Part shown: piece after piece, positions 41,330-50,498 of the stretch | How the letters are laid out: each line of letters begins with the position of its first letter | Position numbering within the stretch: the first letter of the stretch is position 1 | NCBI GenBank assembly: GCA_036506795.1 | Contig: DASXRC010000037.1 | Span: 10,534-74,533, forward strand | DNA from: DASXRC01 sp036506795 | Lineage (GTDB): Bacteria; Actinomycetota; Actinomycetes; Mycobacteriales; Micromonosporaceae | Reading direction: 5' to 3' | Length of the DNA: 64,000 nt | Position numbers and translations under genes: made by a program | The notes under the pieces: generated by a model | Seen by the model: the letters and a program-made list of their open reading frames with translations, nothing else | The model's database searches: none | What the model was told of the DNA's origin: nothing

Positions 41330-42202
41330 TCAGTCCACCTCGGCGCTGCCGGTGAGCTGCAGCTTGCGCAGCGCCCGTTGGTAGAACGTGGTCCGGCCCA
41401 GCCGGACGACCCGGCCCGCCGACGGAACGGCGGTCGCCGTCAGCGAGTCGCCGGCGGACAGGTGCGTCGCGACGCCGCCGTCGACCTCGACGGCCACCTC
41501 TCCGCTGGCCGGAAGCAGCTCCAGGTGGACGGACTCGTGGCTGTTGAGGACGAGCGCGCGGTTGAACGCCGAGTGGGCCGCCGCGGGCACGACGAGGAAG
41601 CCCTCGACGGTCGGCGACACGATCGGGCCGCCGGCGGAGAAGCTGTACGCGGTCGAGCCGGTCGCCGTCGCGACGATGATCGCGTCGGCGGCGTAGCTGA
41701 CGAACCGCTGATCGTCGACGGAGACCGCGACGGCGACGAGGCGATGCCCCGGGATTCGTACGAGGACGATGTCGTTGAACGCCGTCATCTCGGAGCCGTC
41801 GGGCAACCGCGTCGTCACCGCCGACCGAGGCTCCACTGTGTACCCTCCGGCGTCGATGGCCGAGAGTGCGGCCGGCAGGTCGTCGACGTCGATCTCGGCG
41901 AGGAACCCCAGCCGGCCGAGGTTGACGCCGAGCACCGGGGTCGCCTTGTCGGCCGCCAGCCGCATCGCGCGCAGCATCGTCCCGTCCCCGCCCAGGCTGA
42001 CCATCAGGTCGGCCCGGGCGGCGAGCTCGGTGGCGTCGGCCGGATCTGCGCGGCAGTCGATCCGGTCGATCTCCTCGGGCAAGCCCAGCACCGTTATCGA
42101 CCGCGCGGCCGCCCAGTCGACGACGGCCTCGATCGCCGGCTTGGAGTTCCGGGCGGGGTGCAGCACGAGGCCGACGGTCGTGATCACGCCCATGGCCCGC
42201 AT
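41330..42202 (-). CDS. nadK: NAD kinase
   Basis: 290 residues. Diagnostic motifs are MVSLGGDGTMLRAMRLA (GGDGT), LGVNLGRLGFLAEID, TAFNDIVL, and TATGSTAYSFSAGGPIVSP with the conserved glycine-rich turn. It phosphorylates NAD to NADP using ATP or polyphosphate in the cytosol. MRAMG allows starts at 42202 or 42193. It is divergent from an acyltransferase gene across an AT-richer 58-bp gap with a TCTAGG...CCTAGA inverted repeat. Many actinomycetes carry a second nadK by recN, so this may be the paralog, because no recN or tlyA is adjacent. Confidence 0.92.
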   Translation of the reverse strand: MRAMGVITTVGLVLHPARNSKPAIEAVVDWAAARSITVLGLPEEIDRIDCRADPADATELAARADLMVSLGGDGTMLRAMRLAADKATPVLGVNLGRLGFLAEIDVDDLPAALSAIDAGGYTVEPRSAVTTRLPDGSEMTAFNDIVLVRIPGHRLVAVAVSVDDQRFVSYAADAIIVATATGSTAYSFSAGGPIVSPTVEGFLVVPAAAHSAFNRALVLNSHESVHLELLPASGEVAVEVDGGVATHLSAGDSLTATAVPSAGRVVRLGRTTFYQRALRKLQLTGSAEVD

Positions 42203-42228
42203 TCTAGGTTATGCTCTTGGGCCCTAGA
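42203..42228. promoter_or_regulatory. inverted repeat in the nadK/acyltransferase divergent gap
   Basis: TCTAGG (42203-42208) and CCTAGA (42223-42228) form 6-bp arms around 14 bp. They lie in an AT-rich gap directly at the nadK start. Function is unproven. Confidence 0.25.
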
Positions 42229-42260
42229 TCCTTTGGCTCGCGCTTGAGAGAATCCCATAT

Positions 42261-43418
42261 ATGTCGACGGTCGTGCAGGCACCACGGGTGCGGCGGCTGC
42301 CTCAGGTGGACAACCTAAGGACGGTCATGGTCGCGTGGATCATCGCCGGCCACGCTCTGCTCGGCTACTCGGCGGTCGGCGGCTGGCCGTACGACGAGGT
42401 CAACGAGGTCACGCTCGACCGGCATTCGGAGCTGGTGCTCGCCATCGTGGTCGGTCCGTCGGGGTTGTTCGTTGTCGGCACGTTCTTCTTCCTGGCCGGA
42501 CTGTTCGCACCGGGTTCCGTCGCTCGCCGGGGACCGGGTGGGTTCGCCGCGGACCGGCTGCTGCGCATCGGCGTACCGTGGCTGTGCTTCATGCTGTTGC
42601 TCTGGCCACTGTTCATGTGGTTCGCCTACCGCGCGGCCGGCCGGAACGTGTCGTATTGGTGGGAGTTCACCCACCGCCAGCCGTTCCTCGACTCCGGCCA
42701 GCTCTGGTTCGCCGAGGTCCTGCTCTACATCTCGCTGGGGTACGCCGCGTGGCGGTGGTTCGCGGCGAGGCTGGGGCGTACGCCCGACTCCACCCCTCAG
42801 CCGCTGGGTGGTGGTCACCTGGCAGCCCTCGCCGCCGGCGTCGCCCTCATGTCGTTCGTCGTCCGGCTGTGGTTTCCCGCGCGCAGCACCCAGATCCTGG
42901 ACCTGCATCTGTGGCAGTGGCCGCAGAGCGTGGCGATGTTCGGGCTGGGCGTCGCGACCGCCCGGCGGGGTTGGGCCGCCACCGTGCCTGATCGGGTCCA
43001 CCGCGCCTGCGGTCGAGCGGTGGTCGTCACCCTGGCCACCGTGCCGGCGCTGGCGATCGGCCTGCGCATCTCCGACGTTGCCAGGGACGCCTCCCCGTGG
43101 GTCGGCGGCTGGCATTGGCAGGCGCTGGTGCTGGCCTCGGTCGAGGCGTCGCTGGTGGTCGCGGGATCGGTGTGGGTGCTGGGCACGGCGCAGCGCCGCC
43201 TGGTCGGCGACGGCCGACTGTCGGCGACCTGGGGCCGCGGCGCGTTCGCCGCGTTCGTCCTGCAGGCGCCGGTGCTGCTGGCCCTCGCGATCGCCGCCCG
43301 GCCGCTGCCCCTGCCGGCCGAGGCCAAGGCGTTTCTGGTCGGGGCGCTCGCCATTCCGCTCAGTTTCTCGCTGGGCTGGCTGGTCGTCGACCAGACCCGC
43401 CTCGGTCGGCTGCTCTAG
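42261..43418 (+). CDS. membrane acyltransferase, acyltransferase-3 family (OpgC-like)
   Basis: 385 residues with about ten hydrophobic helices. The family start is QVDNLRTVMVAWIIAGHALL, with the conserved His in the first helix, and FFFLAGLFAPGSVARRGPGG holds the second helix and basic loop. Such proteins transfer acetyl or succinyl groups from the cytosol to extracellular sugars or antibiotics. The nearest general type is the OpgC/glucan-modifying subgroup without an SGNH domain. No polysaccharide genes are adjacent, so the acceptor is unknown. It converges on the metallophosphatase gene with a 7-bp gap. Confidence 0.82.
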   Translation: MSTVVQAPRVRRLPQVDNLRTVMVAWIIAGHALLGYSAVGGWPYDEVNEVTLDRHSELVLAIVVGPSGLFVVGTFFFLAGLFAPGSVARRGPGGFAADRLLRIGVPWLCFMLLLWPLFMWFAYRAAGRNVSYWWEFTHRQPFLDSGQLWFAEVLLYISLGYAAWRWFAARLGRTPDSTPQPLGGGHLAALAAGVALMSFVVRLWFPARSTQILDLHLWQWPQSVAMFGLGVATARRGWAATVPDRVHRACGRAVVVTLATVPALAIGLRISDVARDASPWVGGWHWQALVLASVEASLVVAGSVWVLGTAQRRLVGDGRLSATWGRGAFAAFVLQAPVLLALAIAARPLPLPAEAKAFLVGALAIPLSFSLGWLVVDQTRLGRLL

Positions 43419-43425
43419 CGCCAAC

Positions 43426-44421
43426 TCAGTGGCAGGACGCCGATCCCGCGTCGGTGAATGTGCCGCCGGCCGCCGGCAGGAACCGCCAGTCGTACCCGGT
43501 CGGACGCAGCGTGAGCCGCAGCACGCCGTTGCTGGTCGCGTTGCGCACCTCGCTGTTCGGCTTGCTGGCGCCGAACGCGTAGTGGCTGGCACCGCCGGTG
43601 CCGACGACGAACTCGCGCACGCCGCGGGCGGGATCAGCGGCGCCGTGCGGCGTCTGCGGCGCGAACCGTTCGTACTGGTGGTTGTGTCCGGACAGCACCA
43701 CCTCGGCACCGGCGTCGTAGAGCGCCCGGAAGACGGGGCGCATCTCGGCGTCGTCGGGGTGCACGGCGCTCGACGTGAACAGCGGGTGGTGCCAGTACGC
43801 CAACGTGCACGCGCGCCGGGTCCGGGACAGGTCGGCGCGCAGCCAGCGCTCCTGAGCCGAACCCGCCTGGCAGCCGCCGACCGCGCCGCAGTTGGAGTTC
43901 ACCACGACGATGTGCCAGTCGCCCAGGTCGTACGAGTAGTACCCGTTGGTCGGGTCGCCGGCGGCGGCCCCGAAGTAGTCGAAGTACCCGCGGGCGCCGG
44001 GAGTCTGGTACTCATGGTTGCCCGGTGTTGGTCGGGTCCGGTCGCGGAAGCGGCCCCAGGCCGGCGCGTAGCACCGGGCGAAGTCGGCCGCCGATCCGTT
44101 GGGGTACGCGATGTCGCCGAGCGCCGCGAACACGCCCGGCACGCGGGCAACCACCGCCGCCGTCGCCTCGTCACCAGTCGAGTCGCAGGCCCCGATGTCA
44201 CCGACGGCGACGAGCGTGGCGGTCGAGGTCGACGACGGCGTCGGGGTGACGGTCATGGCGGTGGTGCCGCCCGGGCCGGCCGTCGGTCCCTGGTTGGTCG
44301 ACGCCTGGCCGGCCGGTCCGTGGCCGGCCGGGGCCGGGCAGCCGGCCAGGACAAGCGCCGCGACCGCCAACCCCGCCGCTGCTCCGACGGCCCGCGTTCT
44401 CGAACCATGCGTCACGATCAT
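43426..44421 (-). CDS. secreted metallophosphoesterase lipoprotein
   Basis: 331 residues from ATG 44421. A longer frame to 45348 is shadow of the next gene. A lipoprotein signal ends at LVLAGCPAP. After a Thr/Pro/Ser linker the calcineurin-like phosphoesterase motifs follow in order: VAVGDIGACDSTGD, FAALGDIAYPNG, PTPGNHEYQTPG, LAYWHHPLFTSS and LSGHNHQYERF, which give the two-metal site. It resembles purple-acid-phosphatase-like enzymes acting outside the cell. Substrate unknown. It is divergent from the orphan lipoprotein gene. Confidence 0.88.
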   Translation of the reverse strand: MIVTHGSRTRAVGAAAGLAVAALVLAGCPAPAGHGPAGQASTNQGPTAGPGGTTAMTVTPTPSSTSTATLVAVGDIGACDSTGDEATAAVVARVPGVFAALGDIAYPNGSAADFARCYAPAWGRFRDRTRPTPGNHEYQTPGARGYFDYFGAAAGDPTNGYYSYDLGDWHIVVVNSNCGAVGGCQAGSAQERWLRADLSRTRRACTLAYWHHPLFTSSAVHPDDAEMRPVFRALYDAGAEVVLSGHNHQYERFAPQTPHGAADPARGVREFVVGTGGASHYAFGASKPNSEVRNATSNGVLRLTLRPTGYDWRFLPAAGGTFTDAGSASCH

Positions 44422-44547
44422 CAAGCATGACCGCCCGCGTGGACGTCGGCCAACCTGGCCGTACGGCTCGTGCGGCGCGCTCGTCGCGAGCCGCGCACGG
44501 CTAGCATGGGCGCGCACCTTCTCGCTTCCCCCCGAGAGGAGCAGGCC

Positions 44548-45519
44548 GTGCGTCGAGAGGCGCTGCGCGTCGCGGCCACGCTCGCCGCCGCCATCTCCGT
44601 GACCGGCTGCAACACGGCGCCCGCGGCCCCCGAGCCGTTCGGGCTGAAACCGCCCACGCTGGCTCCTATCGCCCCGACGACGCCCAGCCCGAGTCCGAGC
44701 CCCTCGCCCGCCAAGCCGAGCCCGACCCCGACCGCCGCCCAGCTGCCGCTCGGCGGGCGCACTATCTTCCCGCGCTATCGGGTCGTCGCGTACTACGGCA
44801 CCGCCGGGAACCCCGAGATGGGTGTGCTCGGCGAGGCCGACCCCGACGCCATCCTGCCGCGGCTGCGCGCGGCCGCCGCCCGCTTCGCCACTCCCGGCCG
44901 GCGGATCCAGGTCGCGTACGAGTTGATCGTCACGGTGGCTCTGGGCGGACCGGGTGCCGACGGGGACTACAGCCACACGATCGATCCGGCGAAGATCGAG
45001 GCGTACGTCGAGGCTGCCCGCAGGAACAAGGTCCTGCTCGTGCTCGACGTCCAACCAGGCCGGACCGACTTTCTCACCGAGGTGAAGAAGCTGCGCCCGT
45101 TCCTTGAGGAGCCCTATGTCGGCCTGGCCCTGGATCCGGAGTGGCGGGTCGCCGCCGGCCAGATCCCGGGCCGCGTCATCGGCTCGGTGCGGGCCGCGGA
45201 GGTGAACGCGGTCTCCAAGTACGTCGCCGACATCGTGCGCGAGCACAAGCTGCCCGAGAAGCTGTTCCTCCTGCACGAGTTCCGCTCGTCGATGATCCCC
45301 GACATAGCCGCCGTGCAGCGGCGTCCGGGGCTGGCTATGGTCCAGCACATCGACGGTTTCGGCACCCGCTCCCAGAAGGACGCCACGTTCGCCGCGTTAC
45401 GCCGGCCGCAACAGTTCCACGTCGGCTACAAGCTCTTCTATGACGAGGACATCAACATGTTCGCACCGCGGGACGTGCTGAGGTTCCGCCCCACGCCGGA
45501 GTACATCAGCTACCAATAG
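44548..45519 (+). CDS. conserved actinobacterial lipoprotein of unknown function
   Basis: 323 residues from GTG 44548, which follows GAGAGGAG. A longer frame from 44470 is not needed. The signal peptide ends at the lipobox VTGCNT. A linker of Pro/Ser/Thr repeats (SPSPSPSP) follows. The globular part (about residue 75 on) opens FPRYRVVAYYGTAGNPEMGV and has alternating strands and helices such as RNKVLLVLDVQPGRTDFL, EEPYVGLALDPEWRV and QHIDGFGTRSQKDATF, which suggests a TIM-barrel similar to glycosidase-type folds. No known catalytic pair could be named. It overlaps the convergent amidotransferase gene by 14 bp. I do not recognise a function. Confidence 0.75.
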   Translation: MRREALRVAATLAAAISVTGCNTAPAAPEPFGLKPPTLAPIAPTTPSPSPSPSPAKPSPTPTAAQLPLGGRTIFPRYRVVAYYGTAGNPEMGVLGEADPDAILPRLRAAAARFATPGRRIQVAYELIVTVALGGPGADGDYSHTIDPAKIEAYVEAARRNKVLLVLDVQPGRTDFLTEVKKLRPFLEEPYVGLALDPEWRVAAGQIPGRVIGSVRAAEVNAVSKYVADIVREHKLPEKLFLLHEFRSSMIPDIAAVQRRPGLAMVQHIDGFGTRSQKDATFAALRRPQQFHVGYKLFYDEDINMFAPRDVLRFRPTPEYISYQ

Positions 45520-46336
45520 GCGCGAACGGCCGCATCACATCCCGCCCGGTCTGGATGACGCCGTACGTCGATTCCGGAACCGCGTTCCAGGCACCCGGCA
45601 GGTCGCCGAGCGGCTCGGAGACGATCAGGCGGGCCTCGTCGGAGACCTGCTGCAGCGTCGGGTTGTCCGGGTGCAGTTGGCGCAGCGCACTCACGTCCGT
45701 GCTGTAGAACAGGGACCGCGACCGGTGCTCGGAGGAGTACCGGAACGCCCATACCCGGTCGCCGTCGGACGTCGCGACTGTCATCTGGACCGGGTTCTCG
45801 ATCCCACGCCCGTGGCCGGTCGCCTCGATGAAGCCGACGGCGCGCTCGACCGCGCGCGGCGGGTCCTCCTCGAGGCCGAACGTGAGCGCGAGGAAGAACA
45901 TCAGCTCCGAGTCGGTCGACCCCTCGATCGACGAGAACAGCTCGGGATCCACGGCCATGGCCAGGTCGCGCTTGACACGGTGGAACTCCGCGATGGACCC
46001 GTTGTGCATCCAGAGCCAACGCCCGTACCGAAACGGGTGGCAGTTGCTCTCCTGGACCGCCGTCCCGGTCGAGGCGCGGATGTGCGCCAGGAAGATCGGC
46101 GCCCGGATGTGTCCGGCGAGGTTGCGCAGGTTGCGGTCACTCCAGGCCGGGCCCGTCCCGCGAAAGACGCCGGGCGGCTCGCCCTCGGTGTACCAGCCGA
46201 CTCCGAAGCCATCGCCGTTGGTCGTCTCGACACCCATCCGGGCGTGCCGGCTCTGGTCGATGAGGGAGTGCGCGGGCTTGTAGAGCAGGTCCTCGAGCGC
46301 GACGGGCGAGCCCGAGTACGCAAGCCATCGACACAT
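45506..46336 (-). CDS. class II glutamine amidotransferase (GATase_4 type)
   Basis: 276 residues from ATG 46336. After Met removal the N-terminal cysteine of MCRWLAYSG is the nucleophile. NGDGFGVGWYTEGEPP, FLAHIRASTG, CHPFRYGRWLWMHNGSI and a GSTDSELMFFLAL segment are typical of the stand-alone Ntn-hydrolase glutaminase domain, related to YafJ and to the EgtC ergothioneine hydrolase. It would release ammonia and glutamate from glutamine or cleave a gamma-glutamyl amide. It starts 26 bp after the glutamate decarboxylase gene on the same strand, so the pair is co-transcribed. EgtC identity is not supported, because no other egt gene is present. Confidence 0.85.
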   Translation of the reverse strand: MCRWLAYSGSPVALEDLLYKPAHSLIDQSRHARMGVETTNGDGFGVGWYTEGEPPGVFRGTGPAWSDRNLRNLAGHIRAPIFLAHIRASTGTAVQESNCHPFRYGRWLWMHNGSIAEFHRVKRDLAMAVDPELFSSIEGSTDSELMFFLALTFGLEEDPPRAVERAVGFIEATGHGRGIENPVQMTVATSDGDRVWAFRYSSEHRSRSLFYSTDVSALRQLHPDNPTLQQVSDEARLIVSEPLGDLPGAWNAVPESTYGVIQTGRDVMRPFAPIGS

Positions 46337-46362
46337 GGTCGCCTCCAAGGGTGCTGCGTTGG

Positions 46363-47772
46363 TCAGTGGTGGAAGGACGACCCGGACTCCGCCGACTGAA
46401 GCGGACCGGGCTGATTCTCGAGTTCGGGCAACAACCGGTTCAGGTCGTCCAGCAGGAGGTCGGCCAAGTCCTGGGAGAGCCCATGGCGCACGACGACGCG
46501 CAGCACCGCCAGGTCCGTCCGGTTCTCTGGGAAGGTGTACGCGGGTACGAGCCAGCCGCGTTCGCGCAGGCGCCGGGAGACGTCGAAGACGTTGAAGCGG
46601 GTCACGTCGTCGTTCGTCGTGAACGCGAAGACCGGCAGCTGGTCGCCGCGGCTGAGCAGCCGGAACGGGCCGATAGCGGCGATCCGGCCGGACAGGTAGG
46701 TGGCGATGTCGCGGGAGACCTGCTGGACGACCCGGAACCCGCCGCGACCGAGCCGGAAGAACGTGTAGTACTGGGCGACGACCTCGGCGCCGGGGCGGGA
46801 GAAGTTCAGCGCGAACGTCGGCATGGTTCCACCGAGGTAGTTCACCTCGAAGACCAGCTCCTCGGGCAGCAGTCGCCGACCCCGCCACACCACCCAGCCC
46901 ACGCCGGGATAGACCAGGCCGTACTTGTGCCCCGACGTGTTGATCGAGGCGACGCGCGGCAGCCGGAAGTCCCAGGGCAGGTCGGGATCCACGAACGGGG
47001 CGACCATCGCGCCGGACGCGCCGTCGACGTGCACCGGGATGTCCCACCCGGTACGCCCCTGTAGCTCGTCGAGGGCGGCCGCGATGTCGGCGACCGGCTC
47101 GTAGCTGCCGTCGAAGGTTGAGCCCAGGACGGCCACCACGCCGATGGTGTTCTCGTCACACCGCGCCACCGCCTCCTCGGCGGACAGGTGGTACCGGTCG
47201 CCGTCCATCGGCACCAGCCGCGGCTCCACCTCCCAGTAGTTGCAGAACTTTTCCCAGCACACCTGGACGTCGATGCCCATGACCAGGTTTGGCCGCGCGG
47301 TCGACCGGCCGGCGGAGGCGGCCGTGGCCGCCCAGCGGCGCTTGAGCGCCATGCCGGCCAGCATGCAGGCCTCGCTCGAGCCGGTCGTCGAGCAGCCAAT
47401 GACGTTCGTGGGGTCGGGAGCGTGCCACAGGTCGGCGAGGATGCTCACACAGCGCCGCTCGAACTCGGCCGTCTGCGGGTACTCGTCCTTGTCAATCATG
47501 TTCTTGTCCACGCACTCGGCCATCAGCCGCTGGGCCTGAGGCTCCATCCACGTCGTCACGAATGTGGCCAGGTTCAGCCGGGCGTTGCCGTCCAGCATCA
47601 ACTCGTCGTGGATGAGCTGATACGCGACGTCGGGCGGCACCGGATCATCGGGGAGCGCGTCGACCGGCGGCACAACCTCGCGACCGAGGTCCGGGTTCGC
47701 CGCGGTGGCCATCGTGTTGCCGGCGTGACGACCGGATCGGTCGCGGGCGGCCTCGCCCGTATGCAGCGGCAT
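46363..47772 (-). CDS. gadB: glutamate decarboxylase
   Basis: 469 residues, matching GadA/GadB (466). The PLP-binding lysine lies in SINTSGHKYGLVYPGVGW, and VHVDGASGAMVAPF holds the aspartate that binds the pyridine nitrogen. VIGCSTTGSSEACMLAGMA and FALNFSRPGAEVVAQYY are further family blocks. It turns glutamate into GABA and CO2 and consumes a proton. The N-terminus has an Arg/His-rich extension. It is the first gene of a two-gene unit with the amidotransferase. No GABA antiporter is adjacent, so a metabolic role as well as acid resistance is open. Confidence 0.92.
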   Translation of the reverse strand: MPLHTGEAARDRSGRHAGNTMATAANPDLGREVVPPVDALPDDPVPPDVAYQLIHDELMLDGNARLNLATFVTTWMEPQAQRLMAECVDKNMIDKDEYPQTAEFERRCVSILADLWHAPDPTNVIGCSTTGSSEACMLAGMALKRRWAATAASAGRSTARPNLVMGIDVQVCWEKFCNYWEVEPRLVPMDGDRYHLSAEEAVARCDENTIGVVAVLGSTFDGSYEPVADIAAALDELQGRTGWDIPVHVDGASGAMVAPFVDPDLPWDFRLPRVASINTSGHKYGLVYPGVGWVVWRGRRLLPEELVFEVNYLGGTMPTFALNFSRPGAEVVAQYYTFFRLGRGGFRVVQQVSRDIATYLSGRIAAIGPFRLLSRGDQLPVFAFTTNDDVTRFNVFDVSRRLRERGWLVPAYTFPENRTDLAVLRVVVRHGLSQDLADLLLDDLNRLLPELENQPGPLQSAESGSSFHH

Positions 47773-47873
47773 GCTCCGGTCCTCCTCACCGCTCCGGGCT
47801 CGCGTCCCGCGCCCCCAGGACCAGCCTAGAGACGGGTAAGCCGCTGGATGCCCAAACGCCCGCTACGCCGGCG

Positions 47874-49541
47874 CTACCCGGACATGATCCAGGCCGCGGT
47901 GTCCGCCGGCAGCAGGCCGTCGTCGAGCGGTCCGCTCGCGAGCACGACCCTGCCCTCCACCGGCAGGTCGACGGAGCGGTCGGACAGGTTGACCAGGCAG
48001 GTGAACGCCGCATCGGGACCGCGACTGAACGTCAGCACCGAGTCCGGCGCCGGCAGCCAGCAAAACTCACCGTCCCCCAGGGCCGGCTCCCGGCGGCGGT
48101 ACGCCAGCGCGCGGCGGTACAGCGCCAGCATCGAGTCCGGGTCGCGCGCCTCCGCCTCGACGGTCCGGTCCCACCAGAATCGCGGCTGGGGCAGCCACGG
48201 CTGACGGTGGGCGCCGGCCGGACTGAAGCCGAACGGCGGCTCCTGACCCGACCACGGAATCGGCACCCGGCACCCGTCCCGGCCGAGGTTCGCGCCTCGG
48301 GTGCGGAAGAACATCGGATCCTGGCGCAGCGTGTCCGGGATATCCTCCACCTCCTCCAGGCCGAGCTCCTCGCCCTGGTAGACGTAGACGGATCCGGGCA
48401 GGGCCAGGGTGAGCAGCACGGCCGCGCGGGCGCGGCGCAGGCCGAGCGCCCGATCGGTCGGCACCCCGAGCTGCCGGTAGTCGAGGGTGAACGACGTATC
48501 GGCCCGACCGTACCGGGTGACGTGCCGCGGAACGTCGTGATTGGACAGTACCCAGGTGGCCGGCGCGCCGACGGGTGCGTGGATGGTCAGGGTGTCGTCG
48601 ATGACCGCGCGGAGCGCGCCCGCATCCCAGGGACAGCCGAGGAACGCGAAGTTGAACGCCGTGTGGATCTCGTCGGGCCGCATGTACGCCGCGAACCGTT
48701 CGGCGTCGGGCAGCCACACCTCGCCGATCAGCGCGCGCGGCTCGGCGTAGCTGTCCGCGATGGCACGCCACGCCCGGTACACGTCGTGCACCTCGTCGCG
48801 ATCGGAGTACGGATGGGGGACGGGCGGCCGGTCCGGGTCGAAGTCGGCCAGCTCGTGATCCTTCATCAGCAGCGCCGCGGAGTCGATGCGTACGCCATCG
48901 GCGCCGCGGTCGAACCAGAATCGCAGGACGTCCTCGAACTCCTCGCGGACCTTCGGGTTCTCCCAGTTCAGGTCGGGCTGCTCGGCGGCGAACAGATGCA
49001 GGTACCACTCACCGGGGGTGCCGTCCGGGTTGGTGGTCCTCGTCCAGGCCGGCCCGCCGAAGATGGACTGCCAGTCGTTGGGCGGCAGCTCGCCGTCCTC
49101 GCCCCGCCCGGGCCGGAACCAGAACAGGTCGCGCGCGGCCGACCCGGGGCCGGTGCGCAGCGCCTCCCGGAACCACGGGTGTGCGGCGGAGCAGTGATTC
49201 GGCACCACGTCGATGATGATGCGGATGCCCAGCCCGTGCGCCTCGCGGATCAGCTCCTCGGCCTCCGTCAGCGTGCCGAACACCGGGTCGATCTCGCGGT
49301 AGTCGGCGACGTCGTAGCCGGCGTCCGCCTGCGGCGAGGCGTACCACGGGCTGAACCAGATCGCGTCCACGCCGAGGTCGGCCAGGTGGTCCAGGTGCGC
49401 GCGGACGCCGCCGAGGTCGCCGATGCCGTCCCCGTTGCTGTCCGCGAAGCTGCGCGGATAGATCTGGTAGATGACGGCCGACCGCCACCATTGTTGGTCA
49501 TCCACGTAGGCCTGCTTCCCTGGTCGACTGGTTTCTGGCAT
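47874..49541 (-). CDS. GH13 alpha-glucosidase (oligo-1,6-/alpha-1,4-glucosidase type)
   Basis: 555 residues. The (beta/alpha)8 catalytic regions are all present: DVVPNHCSAAHPWF (region I), GVRIDSAALL with the nucleophile Asp (II), ALIGEVWLP with the acid Glu (III) and WVLSNHDVPRH (IV). A calcium-type loop YPRSFADSNGDGIGDLGG and the GH13 C-terminal beta domain are visible. No signal peptide, so it acts in the cytosol on imported maltose, isomaltose, sucrose or trehalulose-type glucosides. It is the last gene of the binding-protein/permease operon, 58 bp after the second permease. Exact linkage preference is not deducible by eye. Confidence 0.92.
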   Translation of the reverse strand: MPETSRPGKQAYVDDQQWWRSAVIYQIYPRSFADSNGDGIGDLGGVRAHLDHLADLGVDAIWFSPWYASPQADAGYDVADYREIDPVFGTLTEAEELIREAHGLGIRIIIDVVPNHCSAAHPWFREALRTGPGSAARDLFWFRPGRGEDGELPPNDWQSIFGGPAWTRTTNPDGTPGEWYLHLFAAEQPDLNWENPKVREEFEDVLRFWFDRGADGVRIDSAALLMKDHELADFDPDRPPVPHPYSDRDEVHDVYRAWRAIADSYAEPRALIGEVWLPDAERFAAYMRPDEIHTAFNFAFLGCPWDAGALRAVIDDTLTIHAPVGAPATWVLSNHDVPRHVTRYGRADTSFTLDYRQLGVPTDRALGLRRARAAVLLTLALPGSVYVYQGEELGLEEVEDIPDTLRQDPMFFRTRGANLGRDGCRVPIPWSGQEPPFGFSPAGAHRQPWLPQPRFWWDRTVEAEARDPDSMLALYRRALAYRRREPALGDGEFCWLPAPDSVLTFSRGPDAAFTCLVNLSDRSVDLPVEGRVVLASGPLDDGLLPADTAAWIMSG

Positions 49542-49599
49542 GGCTGCGCCCGCCGGACCGACACGGGAGGGCGTCGGCGCCGGTGCGCAGGATGGCTGG

Positions 49600-50487
49600 C
49601 TACCCCTTCAGGCTCCCGGTCGTGAGACCCGACATGATGTTCCTCTGGAAGATCAGGAAGAACACGATCGTGGGTATCGCGGCGATGACCGCGGCGGCGA
49701 CCACCACGTTCATCGGGGTACCGCCGGCGAAGGCGTAGATGCCGACGCTGACCGTGCGCGTCTCGGGTGACGGCATGACCAGCTTCGGCCAGAGGAAGTC
49801 CTTCCAGACCGCGGTCACCGCGAAGATCGACACCACACCGAGGATCGGGCGTGAGATCGGCAGGATGATCGACCACAGCGTGCGCAACGGCGTCGCTCCG
49901 TCCACGATGGCCGCCGACATCAGCTCCTCCGGTATCGAGTCGAAGAACCGCTTGAGCAGGAAGATGTTGAACGCATTCGCGACCGTGGGCAGCCAGATGG
50001 CGAACGGCGAGTCGAGCAGTCCGATGTGGATGATCGGCAGATCGATCACCGTGACGTACTGCGGGATGATCAGCACCATCGCCGGGATCATCAGGGTCGC
50101 GAGCATCAGGCCCAGGATCAGGTTGCCCAGCGCGGGACGGAGCTTCGACAAGGCGTACGCCGCGGCCGTGTCGAGCACGAGCTGGAACAGCACCGCGCCG
50201 ACCGCGTAGTAGAAGGTGTTGAACAGCAACTTGGCCAGGTTCAGCCGGCTCCATGCGTCGGTGTAGTTATGCCCTTGCGGGTGCGTCGGAAACAGCGTCG
50301 GCGGCGTCTGCGCGATCTCCTGCCCGGACTTGAGCGCGCCCGTGACCATCCAGTACAGCGGTCCGATGAAGATGAGCGTGAAGGCCACGAGCACGAGGAC
50401 GAGGACGCCCCAGTAGATCGCCCTGCCGCGCCCGCGGGTGAGCTGGGCGTGGGAGATCAGCGTCCGGGTCCCGTAGTCCTTCGCCAT
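49600..50487 (-). CDS. carbohydrate ABC transporter permease (MalG/AglG type)
   Basis: 295 residues from ATG 50487. The longer frame to 51309 is shadow. Six membrane helices. The EAA loop reads SAAIVDGATPLRTLWSIILP, the contact for the ATPase. The start is LTRGRGRAIYWGVLVLVLVA, and the end is FFLIFQRNIMSGLTTGSLKG, typical of CUT1 second permeases. It is coupled to the upstream permease gene (11-bp gap). No ATPase gene is in the locus, so a shared MsiK-like ATPase is expected, as in other actinomycetes. Confidence 0.92.
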   Translation of the reverse strand: MAKDYGTRTLISHAQLTRGRGRAIYWGVLVLVLVAFTLIFIGPLYWMVTGALKSGQEIAQTPPTLFPTHPQGHNYTDAWSRLNLAKLLFNTFYYAVGAVLFQLVLDTAAAYALSKLRPALGNLILGLMLATLMIPAMVLIIPQYVTVIDLPIIHIGLLDSPFAIWLPTVANAFNIFLLKRFFDSIPEELMSAAIVDGATPLRTLWSIILPISRPILGVVSIFAVTAVWKDFLWPKLVMPSPETRTVSVGIYAFAGGTPMNVVVAAAVIAAIPTIVFFLIFQRNIMSGLTTGSLKG

Positions 50488-50498
50488 GGCCGCCGCCC

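Noticed and set aside
45506..47772. Ergothioneine cluster (EgtC plus PLP enzyme)
   Set aside because: The PLP enzyme is a full glutamate decarboxylase and no egtA, egtB or egtD is present.
47773..47873. Regulatory RNA or terminator between gadB and the GH13 gene
   Set aside because: No stable hairpin or conserved-looking motif was found by eye in these 101 bp.
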